Source of the DNA: Chloroflexota bacterium
Lineage (GTDB): Bacteria; Chloroflexota; Dehalococcoidia; Lucifugimonadales; Lucifugimonadaceae
Reading direction: 5' to 3'
Length of the DNA: 6,199 nucleotides
NCBI GenBank assembly: GCA_002708145.1
Contig: PAOV01000024.1
Coordinates: 1 to 6,199, forward strand
Of the stretch, positions 1 to 5,935 are shown piece by piece. The position numbers and the translations under genes are program-made. Within the stretch, counting starts at the first letter, position 1, and each line of letters begins with the position of its first letter. The notes beneath the pieces are model-generated. The model searched no databases and was not told the origin of the DNA. It was given only the letters and a program-made list of their open reading frames with translations.

Positions 1-1
1 T

Positions 2-334
2 ATTTATAGAGCTTCCTATAGGGAGTTACTAATCAAAATTGGTCCAGAGATTTCTGATTCAATAAGTAAATTACTTAAAGGTCGTTCATATTTTGAAAAT
101 CGTGATACATTTGAAATTCTTAGACGAATTAAAAATCCTCGGGTAGCTACATTGATGTTACCATATCTATCAGATGAAGAGGTTGCAGATCAAGTAATTG
201 AGGCAATGAGACATCTTGGCAAAAATGCTGTTGAAGCAACTATTCTTGCATTGAAGAAGCAAAAGAAAGATCAAGATTTGTTAGTCACAGAAAGATTAAT
301 TAAAATTCTTGGTCTTTTAAAAGCAAAGACTTGA
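2..334 (+). CDS. HEAT-like helical-repeat protein, C-terminal part (5' end outside window)
   Basis: The frame is open from the window edge to a TGA at 332-334, giving 110 residues, so the start lies upstream. An ATG at 152 is internal and not a credible start, because the repeat pattern continues before it. The protein is a run of short amphipathic helix pairs with the spacing of HEAT-type repeats, for example ILRRIKNPRVATLMLPYLSD, then a helix QVIEAMRHLGKNAVEATIL, then ERLIKILGLLKAK. Such repeats form solenoid scaffolds for protein-protein binding; no catalytic residues, signal peptide or membrane segment are visible in this part. The role is unknown. The oddity is at the end: past the TGA the same frame continues with helix-pair-like sequence to a TAG at 422-424 (see separate entry). 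The gene converges on the S1 gene. I am fairly sure it is coding and repeat-like, but not sure of the exact family. Confidence 0.7.
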   Translation: MYRASYRELLIKIGPEISDSISKLLKGRSYFENRDTFEILRRIKNPRVATLMLPYLSDEEVADQVIEAMRHLGKNAVEATILALKKQKKDQDLLVTERLIKILGLLKAKT

Positions 335-424
335 TTAGAATTGCTTGAAAGTTTCAGTCAAAACGAGAGTGAACGTATTCGTAATGCTGTAGAGCACTCA
401 CTATATCAAATACGCGGTTTTTAG
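332..424 (+). other. In-frame TGA followed by a 29-codon continuation of the HEAT-like protein
   Basis: After the TGA at 332-334 the same frame reads 29 sense codons and ends at TAG 422-424. The peptide starts LELLESFSQ and ends RIRNAVEHSLYQIRGF. This looks like one more HEAT unit: a leucine-rich helix A, a polar turn, then a helix B with the R-x-A-x-x-L spacing usual in these repeats. The TGA falls in the expected turn between ILGLLKAKT and LELLES, where one residue such as Gly or Arg would fit, and it is one base from GGA, CGA, AGA or TGG. The likeliest readings are a recent nonsense mutation or a sequence error; readthrough is possible. No separate start with a ribosome binding site is visible here. 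Confidence 0.5.
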
Positions 425-570
425 CTGAGTGTAAAGTCTCTAAAAAGTTGTGGTTTTCTTTAAAAAAAATTATTTACATAACTTTCTTAAATAATTATAA
501 GATATTCAAGCATTTTCTTAGAAGATTCCTACTAATCAACCTAATCATTAGAATTTTCCCCCGTTTTTTA
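425..570. other. Convergent intergenic region without a gene
   Basis: This 146-base AT-rich gap separates the ends of the convergent repeat-protein and S1 genes. It contains A/T tracts around 460-475 and a short palindrome CTAATCATTAG at 541-551. I find no stem strong enough, followed by a T-run, to call an intrinsic terminator for either gene, and no coding frame of note. Confidence 0.5.
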
Positions 571-2646
571 CTAGGTCCCCTCTGATTTTGAGTTCAATGA
601 ATCTGTAGCAGTATCGTTTGTAGATTCATTTTTAGGTTTAGTTTTTTGTTCTTCTTTAGCAGACTTATTTTTGTCATTAATTTCAATTGATTCAATATTT
701 TTTTCATCATCAGGTTGTGTAGATTCTATTTTTTCACTATTTTTACTGCTAGCAAGAGCCTCCGTGTTATCATTTTTCAAACTTTCTTCAATTTGTTTAT
801 CTCCATTACTTGAATCAATATTTTGATTTTTAGATTTAACGATAATCTCTTCCTTTTTTGTTATATTTTCTAATTTATTTTTATCTTTATTTTTAATTTC
901 ATCGTCTCTGTTTTCATCTAATTCATTAGCGTTTGCGGTATTTTCTTCGATGTCTTCTTTCTCTGTAATTGAATTAGTCGAAGAGGGTTTGGAAATAATT
1001 TCAGATATGCTTAGTCCTAATCGTCTTTCATCTAGATCAATTTTAATTACTTTTGCTTTTACCAAAGATCCCACGGGATACATTGAATGAACTTTATTTT
1101 TTGGAATTTCAGAATCTATTTCAGAAATATGAACTAATCCTTCAACACCATCTGAGACTTCAACAAAAATTCCAAAATCTGTTAAATTTACTACAGTACC
1201 TTCTATTTCAGTACCTAGGGGATTTTTTTCATCTAGATCCTTCCAAGGATCTACTGTTAGTTGCTTTATTCCTAATGATAGTCTTTCCTGCTCAACATCT
1301 ATATTTAAAACCTTTACTTCAATTTCATCTCCTTTACTTGCTACTTCAGATGGCTTGGCCTGTCTTTGTTTCCATGTAATATCCGAAACATGTACCAAAC
1401 CGTCAATCCCTTCGTCAAGACCTATAAATATTCCAAAGTCTGTTACATTTCTTACTAAGCCTTTCACAACACAACCTACAGGGTATCTATCTAGAGCAAG
1501 TTTCCAGGGATTCGCTTGAACTTCTTTTATAGAAAGGGAAATCCTTTTTCTTTCTACATCTAGATCTTTTACTATTGCATCAACTGACTGTCCAAGTTCT
1601 ACGAATTTTGATGGGTGACGAACTCTTTTTGTCCATGACATTTCTGAAACGTGGATGAGTCCCTCTACCCCTGGTTCTATTTCAATAAAAGCTCCATAAT
1701 CTGTTAGACTAACTATTTTCCCGGAAACTTTTGTACCAACTGGAAACTTTTCTTCAACCATTTCCCATGGATTTTGAGCTTTTTGTTTTAGGCCAAGTGA
1801 AACTTTTTGCTCGTCAGGGAAATACTTTAAAATTACAACTTCTAATTCATCACCCAGCTCAAACATTTCTGATGGATGAACGATTCTTCCCCAAGTCATG
1901 TCAGTTATATGAAGTAATCCATCTACACCTCCTAAATCTACGAAAATTCCATAATCCGTAATATTCTTCACAAAACCCTTGATTAGAGCACCTTCTTTAA
2001 TTATATCAAGCGTCTTAATTCTTTTTTCATCTCTATCAATTTCCAGCAGGACTCTTCTTGATAGAACAATATTCCCTCGTTTTTGGTTAAATTTCAAAAC
2101 TTTAAAGTCAAAGTCTTCTCCAAGTAATTTGTCTAAATTCCTGACTGGTCTTAAATCAACTTGAGAACCAGGTAAGAAAGCTTTAACCCCTATATCGACA
2201 GAAAGTCCTCCTTTTATTCTGGCTACAATTGTACCTCTAACAATACCGTCATCTTCGTAAATTTCTCCAATTTTTTCCCATGTACGAACCTTTTCGGCTT
2301 TCCGTTTAGATAGATATGTAATTCCATCTTCATCAGCTTCAAGTGCTTCTACAAAAACCTCTACATTATCCCCCACTTTAGTTTCTGATTTACCTTCATT
2401 ATCTTGAAATTCATTTGCGGGAATTAGACAATCAGACTTGAAACCAATATCTACTGTTACATAATCAGTGGTAATTTCAGTAACAGTTCCATTTACAATA
2501 TCTTGATCTCGGAAACCTTTTACACTTTCTTCATAGAGTGAATCTATATCTTCTTCTTCTTTTTCTAAAAATACAATTGGTTCTATTTCTGATTTAGCTT
2601 TGACAGGAGGGTTAGTTTTGGATTTATTTTCTTCTTTTTCTAGCAC
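571..2646 (-). CDS. rpsA: 30S ribosomal protein S1, six S1 domains plus long charged C-terminal tail
   Basis: This 691-residue protein is ribosomal protein S1, which binds mRNA on the 30S subunit and helps start translation, especially on weakly Shine-Dalgarno or AU-rich leaders. An acidic N-terminus (about 1-45) is followed by six S1/OB-fold domains at roughly 47-115, 133-199, 218-287, 303-374, 390-461 and 477-548. Domains 3-6 show repeated signatures such as ITDYGIFVDLGGVDGLLHITDMTW and end in KVSLGLKQ- or RISLSIKE-type strands followed by NPW or DPW linkers. Domain 2 has GSQVDLRPVRN. Residues 549-691 are a low-complexity E/K/N/D/S tail absent from the 557-residue E. coli protein. The start is GTG (2644-2646), preceded by AAGGA four to five bases away; an in-frame TAA lies only 12 bases upstream, so no longer start exists. 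The stop is TAG. No cmk gene precedes it here, unlike in many proteobacteria; a MotA-like gene does instead. Confidence 0.95.
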   Translation of the reverse strand: MLEKEENKSKTNPPVKAKSEIEPIVFLEKEEEDIDSLYEESVKGFRDQDIVNGTVTEITTDYVTVDIGFKSDCLIPANEFQDNEGKSETKVGDNVEVFVEALEADEDGITYLSKRKAEKVRTWEKIGEIYEDDGIVRGTIVARIKGGLSVDIGVKAFLPGSQVDLRPVRNLDKLLGEDFDFKVLKFNQKRGNIVLSRRVLLEIDRDEKRIKTLDIIKEGALIKGFVKNITDYGIFVDLGGVDGLLHITDMTWGRIVHPSEMFELGDELEVVILKYFPDEQKVSLGLKQKAQNPWEMVEEKFPVGTKVSGKIVSLTDYGAFIEIEPGVEGLIHVSEMSWTKRVRHPSKFVELGQSVDAIVKDLDVERKRISLSIKEVQANPWKLALDRYPVGCVVKGLVRNVTDFGIFIGLDEGIDGLVHVSDITWKQRQAKPSEVASKGDEIEVKVLNIDVEQERLSLGIKQLTVDPWKDLDEKNPLGTEIEGTVVNLTDFGIFVEVSDGVEGLVHISEIDSEIPKNKVHSMYPVGSLVKAKVIKIDLDERRLGLSISEIISKPSSTNSITEKEDIEENTANANELDENRDDEIKNKDKNKLENITKKEEIIVKSKNQNIDSSNGDKQIEESLKNDNTEALASSKNSEKIESTQPDDEKNIESIEINDKNKSAKEEQKTKPKNESTNDTATDSLNSKSEGT

Positions 2647-2652
2647 TTTATC

Positions 2653-2658
2653 CTTTTA
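2653..2658 (-). promoter_or_regulatory. Ribosome binding site of the S1 gene
   Basis: On the - strand the sequence AAAAGGATAAAGTG places an AAGGA Shine-Dalgarno core just before the GTG start. The in-frame TAA overlapping this motif supports GTG as the true start. It is the only clear Shine-Dalgarno motif seen before a start in this window. Confidence 0.6.
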
Positions 2659-2667
2659 GGTTTTGAA

Positions 2668-2691
2668 AACAGCTTAATTTTTTAGCTGGTT
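2668..2691 (-). promoter_or_regulatory. Stem-loop in the S1 leader next to the ribosome binding site
   Basis: CAGCT (2670-2674) pairs perfectly with AGCTG (2684-2688), extendable to AAC/GTT with one bulged base, around a 9-base A/T loop. A second small palindrome, GTTTTGAAAAC at 2660-2670, overlaps its foot, so the two cannot form fully together. They lie about 10-20 bases upstream of the Shine-Dalgarno motif. In E. coli S1 represses its own translation through leader hairpins; a similar role here is inference from position only. Confidence 0.35.
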
Positions 2692-2792
2692 AAGGGTTAA
2701 TAGGTACATTTATTAAATTAATAAGGTATAATTTATATTTAAATACAATATTAAAATTAATTAATTTTTTAAAAACATACCAAAATATTTCT

Positions 2793-2891
2793 CATCTCAA
2801 AACATTGAAACGAGAGTTAATACCGTGATGATTATCTAAACAATTATACAAATTGTCAACTTGTTCGTTCAAAATGACTATAGTTGAGATG
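2793..2891 (-). repeat. Nested inverted repeats in the S1 leader (possible structured RNA)
   Basis: CATCTCAA at 2793-2800 is the exact reverse complement of TTGAGATG at 2884-2891. Inside this 8-bp outer stem lie further complementary segments in register: CATT/AATG (2803-2806 with 2873-2876), GAA/TTC (2807-2809 with 2868-2870), CGA/TCG (2811-2813 with 2865-2867), AGTT/AACT (2815-2818 with 2858-2861) and ACAATT/AATTGT (2840-2845 with 2851-2856). Together they would give a long bulged hairpin of about 99 bases. It resembles no riboswitch or small RNA I recognise. It overlaps promoter P2, so part of the symmetry may be promoter sequence rather than RNA structure. Confidence 0.35.
2831..2859 (-). 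promoter_or_regulatory. Sigma70-type promoter P2 of the S1 gene
   Basis: On the - strand a perfect -35 box TTGACA (2859-2854) is followed after exactly 17 bases by GATAAT (2836-2831), which matches the -10 consensus at five of six positions. Transcription would begin near 2824, giving a leader of about 178 bases before the S1 GTG. The match to both boxes and the optimal spacing make this the best promoter candidate in the window, although AT-rich DNA yields chance -10 boxes. Confidence 0.65.
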
Positions 2892-2912
2892 TGCTAAGGG
2901 GGGTTATGAGTT

Positions 2913-2941
2913 ATTAAAAAAATATATCACAAGAAGGTCAA
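2913..2941 (-). promoter_or_regulatory. Sigma70-type promoter P1 of the S1 gene
   Basis: On the - strand TTGACC (2941-2936; five of six bases match the -35 consensus) is followed after 17 bases by TTTAAT (2918-2913; five of six match the -10 consensus). Initiation would fall near 2906, just before a run of six C on the transcript, giving a leader of about 260 bases that includes the inverted-repeat element at 2793-2891. The promoter begins only 15 bases past the stop of the MotA-like gene. Confidence 0.55.
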
Positions 2942-2955
2942 TGTTATCTCTTAAA

Positions 2956-3633
2956 TTAATGAATATAATGATTTCTAACTCTTTGTTCTGCAACATAAGT
3001 AAGAAGTTTAAAAAGTACCCCGTAGAATAAAGTTAATGAAGCAACTGTTAGCGCTGCTCCGACGTTATTAATTTGGTCCCAACTTTTCAAGAGAAGAGCT
3101 ACACCTATTAGAGTCCCAAGGATTCCCATTTTCCAGGCAACATTTCCCATTACATTAAGGCATCTAACAACTGAAGATGCATCTTTTATAGATACGTGCT
3201 TTGCAGATCCAAGAGTATAAGTCCAGCATCTACCATATGTTCGCCAAGAAGTTGCTGATACTCCAAATAATATAGCAATAGGTAGAATAAAAATTAAAGA
3301 AGGTGCATCGAAAAAGAATAATGCATTAGAAAAAACTAAAGAAAAATTGACAAAGTCCAATGTGACTGCTGCGGTAATTATTGCAAAAAAGAAAAGTATA
3401 CTTATCCAAATCATATATGCTCCAGATTGGTGGTTTGGTTTGCGGACCTTTTTGCTAGAACTTCTTCTAAGCGAGGGGTCTCGCAACATTTGATCAACTC
3501 GTAATTCTATATATGCCCATTTAGCTCTTTTTTTGTCACCACTTGCATGGGACATAGCTTTAAGCCATAACGCCTCGTCAATTTCTTTTTGCTCGATGTC
3601 CTTATAGGCCACCAGATAGAGTTCTTCGTTCAT
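2956..3633 (-). CDS. MotA/TolQ/ExbB-like integral membrane protein with soluble N-terminal helix region
   Basis: The protein has 225 residues. Residues 1-70 are soluble and charged, with a motif ALWLKAM...KKRAKWAYIELRV that I recall from N-termini of various proteobacterial membrane proteins (unverified). Four hydrophobic segments follow, at about 72-92, 110-128, 166-183 and 190-213. The order and motifs resemble flagellar MotA: FDAPSLIFILPIAILFG recalls the DxPSLLIVLGGT stretch of MotA helix 2, MGILGTLIGVALLL recalls helix 3, and AALTVASLTLFYGVLF recalls helix 4, including the conserved Thr (T201) in the TLYG-like motif. These proteins form ion-conducting stators that work with MotB/TolR/ExbD partners. 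Here the cytoplasmic loop between helices 2 and 3 is only about 37 residues, far shorter than in MotA, and no partner gene is visible. The ATG start has no Shine-Dalgarno motif. Channel function is inference; this may be a divergent homologue. Confidence 0.6.
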   Translation of the reverse strand: MNEELYLVAYKDIEQKEIDEALWLKAMSHASGDKKRAKWAYIELRVDQMLRDPSLRRSSSKKVRKPNHQSGAYMIWISILFFFAIITAAVTLDFVNFSLVFSNALFFFDAPSLIFILPIAILFGVSATSWRTYGRCWTYTLGSAKHVSIKDASSVVRCLNVMGNVAWKMGILGTLIGVALLLKSWDQINNVGAALTVASLTLFYGVLFKLLTYVAEQRVRNHYIH

Positions 3634-3795
3634 AATTCATTTTTTGTATAGTTATACTGTTACTTTTTTGAAAAATTTTTAAAATCTAAATTAGGTAAAT
3701 TTGATATTTTTTTATCCTTGCATATTTTTGACCGTTTTTCTAATAAAAAATAAGTACTTCGAATAAAGTTTAGACTTTTTTAAAAGAAGCAGTAA
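3634..3795. other. Intergenic region between the DapA-like and MotA-like genes
   Basis: This 162-base gap is very AT-rich. A weak hairpin AAAGT-TTAG-ACTTT (3765-3778) near the DapA-like stop is followed by T residues only on the + strand, which has no gene there, so it is a poor terminator for the DapA-like gene. No coding frame is evident. Confidence 0.4.
3646..3657 (-). promoter_or_regulatory. Palindrome at the presumed promoter of the MotA-like gene
   Basis: GTATA-GT-TATAC is a perfect 5-bp inverted repeat 12 bases before the ATG. On the - strand it contains TATAAC and TATACA, possible -10 boxes, but no good -35 box is seen at the right distance. It could be a small operator over a promoter or chance in AT-rich DNA. 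Confidence 0.2.
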
Positions 3796-4722
3796 TTAGT
3801 TTTTTTTAAAAAACTGTTCTAGATCGAATCCAACTTCTTTTAGATGGTTTTCGATTGAACGAACTTCTTTGCTGGATAGAGGATTAAAAGGTGGTAACAT
3901 ATTCCCCCAATTCTCTGAATCAGATTTGTTAGCAAAAAGACTCTTTAGCTCTGAAATAAAAGGATAATTTTCTAAAATTTTTCTTAAAATAGAAAGTTTA
4001 TTTTGAGCATCTTTTGCTATTTTAGGTTTCTCACTCTTCCATGCCTGATATACTTTCTGACATTCTTTTACAGTTAAATTAGCACTTGCTGAAATGCACC
4101 CACTTCCTCCTATATTGAGTGTATCTAACAAAAAAGTTTCAGTACCAGCATAAACCTTAAAATCGGGAACAGATTCAACTAATTTTATTATATTCAGCCA
4201 TTCACTTGAACTATCTTTGATCCCAGAAACTATTTTACCAAATTCCTTTTTTAAGGACTTCAAAATTTTTGTATTGAAATTATAACCACTTAGCATTGGG
4301 AAATTATAAAATATAATTCTTAATTTCTGTTCATTCACAGTTGATATTAATTTAGAAAAATAACGAAAAATACTTTCATCGCTTTGAGGTTTGTAATAAA
4401 AAGGAGGTAACACCAATACCGAAAAAAATCCAGAATCAATACTTGCTTTAGTAAGTTTTATAGTATCTTGAAGTGCGCAGCAACCAGTACCAATTATAAT
4501 TTTCTCCTGTGGTAAACTAATACCTGATTTTTTTATTATGTTTAATCGTTGTTCTAAAGTCAATGAATTGGCTTCTCCTGTGCTTCCAAGCAAAGCTACT
4601 CCATCAGCTCCAGATTCTATAAGCCATGTTACATGATCAATTAGTTTTGAAATATTTGGTTCTAATTTTGATGTCAGAGGAGTAAGTGACGCTGCATAAA
4701 CTCCATTAGTCGGCTTACACAT
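3796..4722 (-). CDS. DHDPS/N-acetylneuraminate lyase superfamily aldolase (DapA-like, substrate unknown)
   Basis: This 308-residue TIM-barrel class I aldolase belongs to the DapA/NanA superfamily, whose members form a Schiff base with a keto acid. Visible motifs are GSTGE at 46-50 (substrate carboxylate binding), PPFYYKP at 106-112 with Tyr109, YNFP with catalytic Tyr139, the Schiff-base lysine Lys169 in GIKDSS, and GCISASAN at 209-215. A GTGCCA motif at 78-83 matches a subfamily I recall being annotated only as 'dihydrodipicolinate synthase family'. The arginine that true DHDPS uses to bind aspartate semialdehyde (Arg138 in E. coli, in YNVPSRTG) is leucine here (Leu144), so a lysine-biosynthesis role is unlikely. 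The cytosolic enzyme probably cleaves or condenses a pyruvate-derived hydroxy keto acid. It lies 64 bases after the threonine aldolase and probably shares its transcript, though a TATAAT box (4742-4737) precedes its ATG; no Shine-Dalgarno motif is seen. Confidence 0.85.
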   Translation of the reverse strand: MCKPTNGVYAASLTPLTSKLEPNISKLIDHVTWLIESGADGVALLGSTGEANSLTLEQRLNIIKKSGISLPQEKIIIGTGCCALQDTIKLTKASIDSGFFSVLVLPPFYYKPQSDESIFRYFSKLISTVNEQKLRIIFYNFPMLSGYNFNTKILKSLKKEFGKIVSGIKDSSSEWLNIIKLVESVPDFKVYAGTETFLLDTLNIGGSGCISASANLTVKECQKVYQAWKSEKPKIAKDAQNKLSILRKILENYPFISELKSLFANKSDSENWGNMLPPFNPLSSKEVRSIENHLKEVGFDLEQFFKKN

Positions 4723-4736
4723 TTTTTTAAAATTAA

Positions 4737-4742
4737 ATTATA
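4737..4742 (-). promoter_or_regulatory. Possible -10 box before the DapA-like gene
   Basis: A perfect TATAAT reads on the - strand at 4742-4737. Initiation about seven bases on would leave a leader of only some 7-8 bases before the ATG at 4722, with no Shine-Dalgarno motif. No -35 box is recognisable in the A/T-only upstream stretch, so this may be chance. Confidence 0.25.
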
Positions 4743-4786
4743 CTATAAATTATATTTTTTATTTTAAAACTAATTTTGAAATTGTT

Positions 4787-5833
4787 TTAAATGATTTTTC
4801 CAATTTTTTTAAGTGTTTCTATAATATTTTTTTCGGTTACCATTGAGTTTGTAACAGCACGAATTGAAGTTTCATCCCATGGCAATACGTGAATATCATA
4901 ATTTTCCAAAAGTTGAGTAAATTCATGTGAAGACATTTTTGTTAAACTGAAAATCAAAATATTTGATTCGATATCTACCGGATTAATTTCTATACCATCT
5001 ATTTTTGATAGTCCATCAGCAAGCAATTTTGCATTTTTATGATCATCTTGTATTCTTTTTCTATTATTTTCAAGAGCAAATAAAGCTCCAGCTGCTATAA
5101 TTCCAGCTTGCCTCATTCCCCCACCAAATTGTTTCCTAAATCGTCTAGCTTCCATAATAAAATCGTAGTCCCCGACCAAAGCTGATCCTACAGGAGCTCC
5201 TAACCCTTTAGAGAAACATACGCTAACTGAATCAAAAAAATTTGCAATTTCAGACTCCAAAACATTTAATGCTGTTGCTGCATTCCAAATCCTCGCTCCA
5301 TCAAGGTGTATTTTTAAATTTTTTAACCTTGCAAACTTTTCCACTTCTGCAAGTTTTTCAAGTGGCCAAACCTTTCCTCCGCCTCGATTGGTAGTATTCT
5401 CAATACAAACTAGCTTTGTTCTAGGCAAGTGGAAATCAACTGGTCTCAATTTTGTTGTATGAGGTTCTTTTTCCAGCATAACTTTTTCCATTTCTTCTGA
5501 GCCAAAGATACCTCTTTCACCTGAAATTAAATTGCATATTACTCCTGAGAGGGCAGCAGTACCTCCAGCCTCATAAAAATAAATATGAGAATTTTTTTCT
5601 ATTAAAATTTCATCTCCTGGTTCGGTATGAGTCCTAACGGCCACTTGATTAGCCATTGTTCCTGATGACATATAAATGGCATCATCCTTACCAAGTATTT
5701 CCGCAACACGTTTTTCTAAAGCGTTGATAGTAGGATCTTCTCCATAAACGTCATCTCCAACGGGAGCTTGAGACATTGTTTCTCTCATTTCTGAAGTAGG
5801 AAGTGTGATTGTATCACTACGCAAATCAATCAT
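4787..5833 (-). CDS. ltaE: Low-specificity L-threonine aldolase (PLP-dependent)
   Basis: This 348-residue protein is the full usual length of GLY1/LtaE-type threonine aldolases. These fold-type I PLP enzymes cleave L-threonine or L-allo-threonine to glycine and acetaldehyde in the cytosol. The sequence opens with MIDLRSDT and GDDVYGEDP (26-34), followed by the PLP-phosphate loop SSGTMANQ (56-63), His83 in NSHIYFYEAGG (ring stacking), the cofactor aspartate Asp178 in HLDGARIWNA with Arg181, and the Schiff-base Lys209 in CFSKGLGAPVGS. A C-terminal Arg325 in SIRAVTN matches the substrate-carboxylate arginine region. All key residues are present, so it should be active. It lies 102 bases after the CoxM-like gene, in the same direction, and precedes the DapA-like aldolase. 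The ATG at 5833 is supported by the conserved N-terminus; no Shine-Dalgarno motif precedes it. Exact stereospecificity cannot be told from sequence. Confidence 0.95.
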   Translation of the reverse strand: MIDLRSDTITLPTSEMRETMSQAPVGDDVYGEDPTINALEKRVAEILGKDDAIYMSSGTMANQVAVRTHTEPGDEILIEKNSHIYFYEAGGTAALSGVICNLISGERGIFGSEEMEKVMLEKEPHTTKLRPVDFHLPRTKLVCIENTTNRGGGKVWPLEKLAEVEKFARLKNLKIHLDGARIWNAATALNVLESEIANFFDSVSVCFSKGLGAPVGSALVGDYDFIMEARRFRKQFGGGMRQAGIIAAGALFALENNRKRIQDDHKNAKLLADGLSKIDGIEINPVDIESNILIFSLTKMSSHEFTQLLENYDIHVLPWDETSIRAVTNSMVTEKNIIETLKKIGKII

Positions 5834-5897
5834 ATTAATCTGTTTTATTTTTTTAAAAATTTAATTATTTGAAAAAACTATTAATGGTCTGAGAACT

Positions 5898-5923
5898 CCC
5901 TATCCTTGAATTGAAGGATAGGG
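5898..5923 (-). terminator. Strong hairpin between the CoxM-like and threonine aldolase genes
   Basis: CCCTATCCTT (5898-5907) pairs perfectly with AAGGATAGGG (5914-5923), a 10-bp stem with a 6-base loop, 13 bases beyond the CoxM-like stop. A second TAGGGAG at 5925-5931 can alternatively pair with CTCCCTA at 5896-5902, giving two competing folds. On the - strand no T-run follows directly; the next one (TTTTTT) comes about 20 bases later. It is therefore not a classic intrinsic terminator. It could be an mRNA 3' stabiliser, a partial terminator within an operon, or a processing site. Confidence 0.45.
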
Positions 5924-5935
5924 TTAGGGAGAATT

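Noticed and set aside
332..361. Selenocysteine insertion at the TGA with hairpin 341-361 as SECIS
   Set aside because: The stem has a mismatch and a wobble with a 3-base loop, the protein is a repeat scaffold with no redox motif, and no selenoprotein family is recognised. Kept only as a remote option.
1053..2164. Open frames on the + strand inside the S1 gene (1053-1379, 1731-1961, 1979-2164)
   Set aside because: They lie antisense to well-conserved S1 domains, have leucine/phenylalanine-rich shadow translations, and show no family resemblance or ribosome binding site.
2727..2732. TATAAT on the + strand in the S1 upstream region
   Set aside because: No + strand gene follows, no -35 box is seen, and such hexamers are expected by chance in this A/T-only stretch.
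3765..3778. AAAGT/ACTTT hairpin as terminator of the DapA-like gene
   Set aside because: The stem has only five A/T-rich pairs, and the T-run follows it on the + strand, not on the strand being transcribed.
3796..4722. Calling this gene dapA (lysine biosynthesis)
   Set aside because: The arginine diagnostic of DHDPS is replaced by leucine and the subfamily motifs differ, so the symbol would imply a function the sequence does not support.
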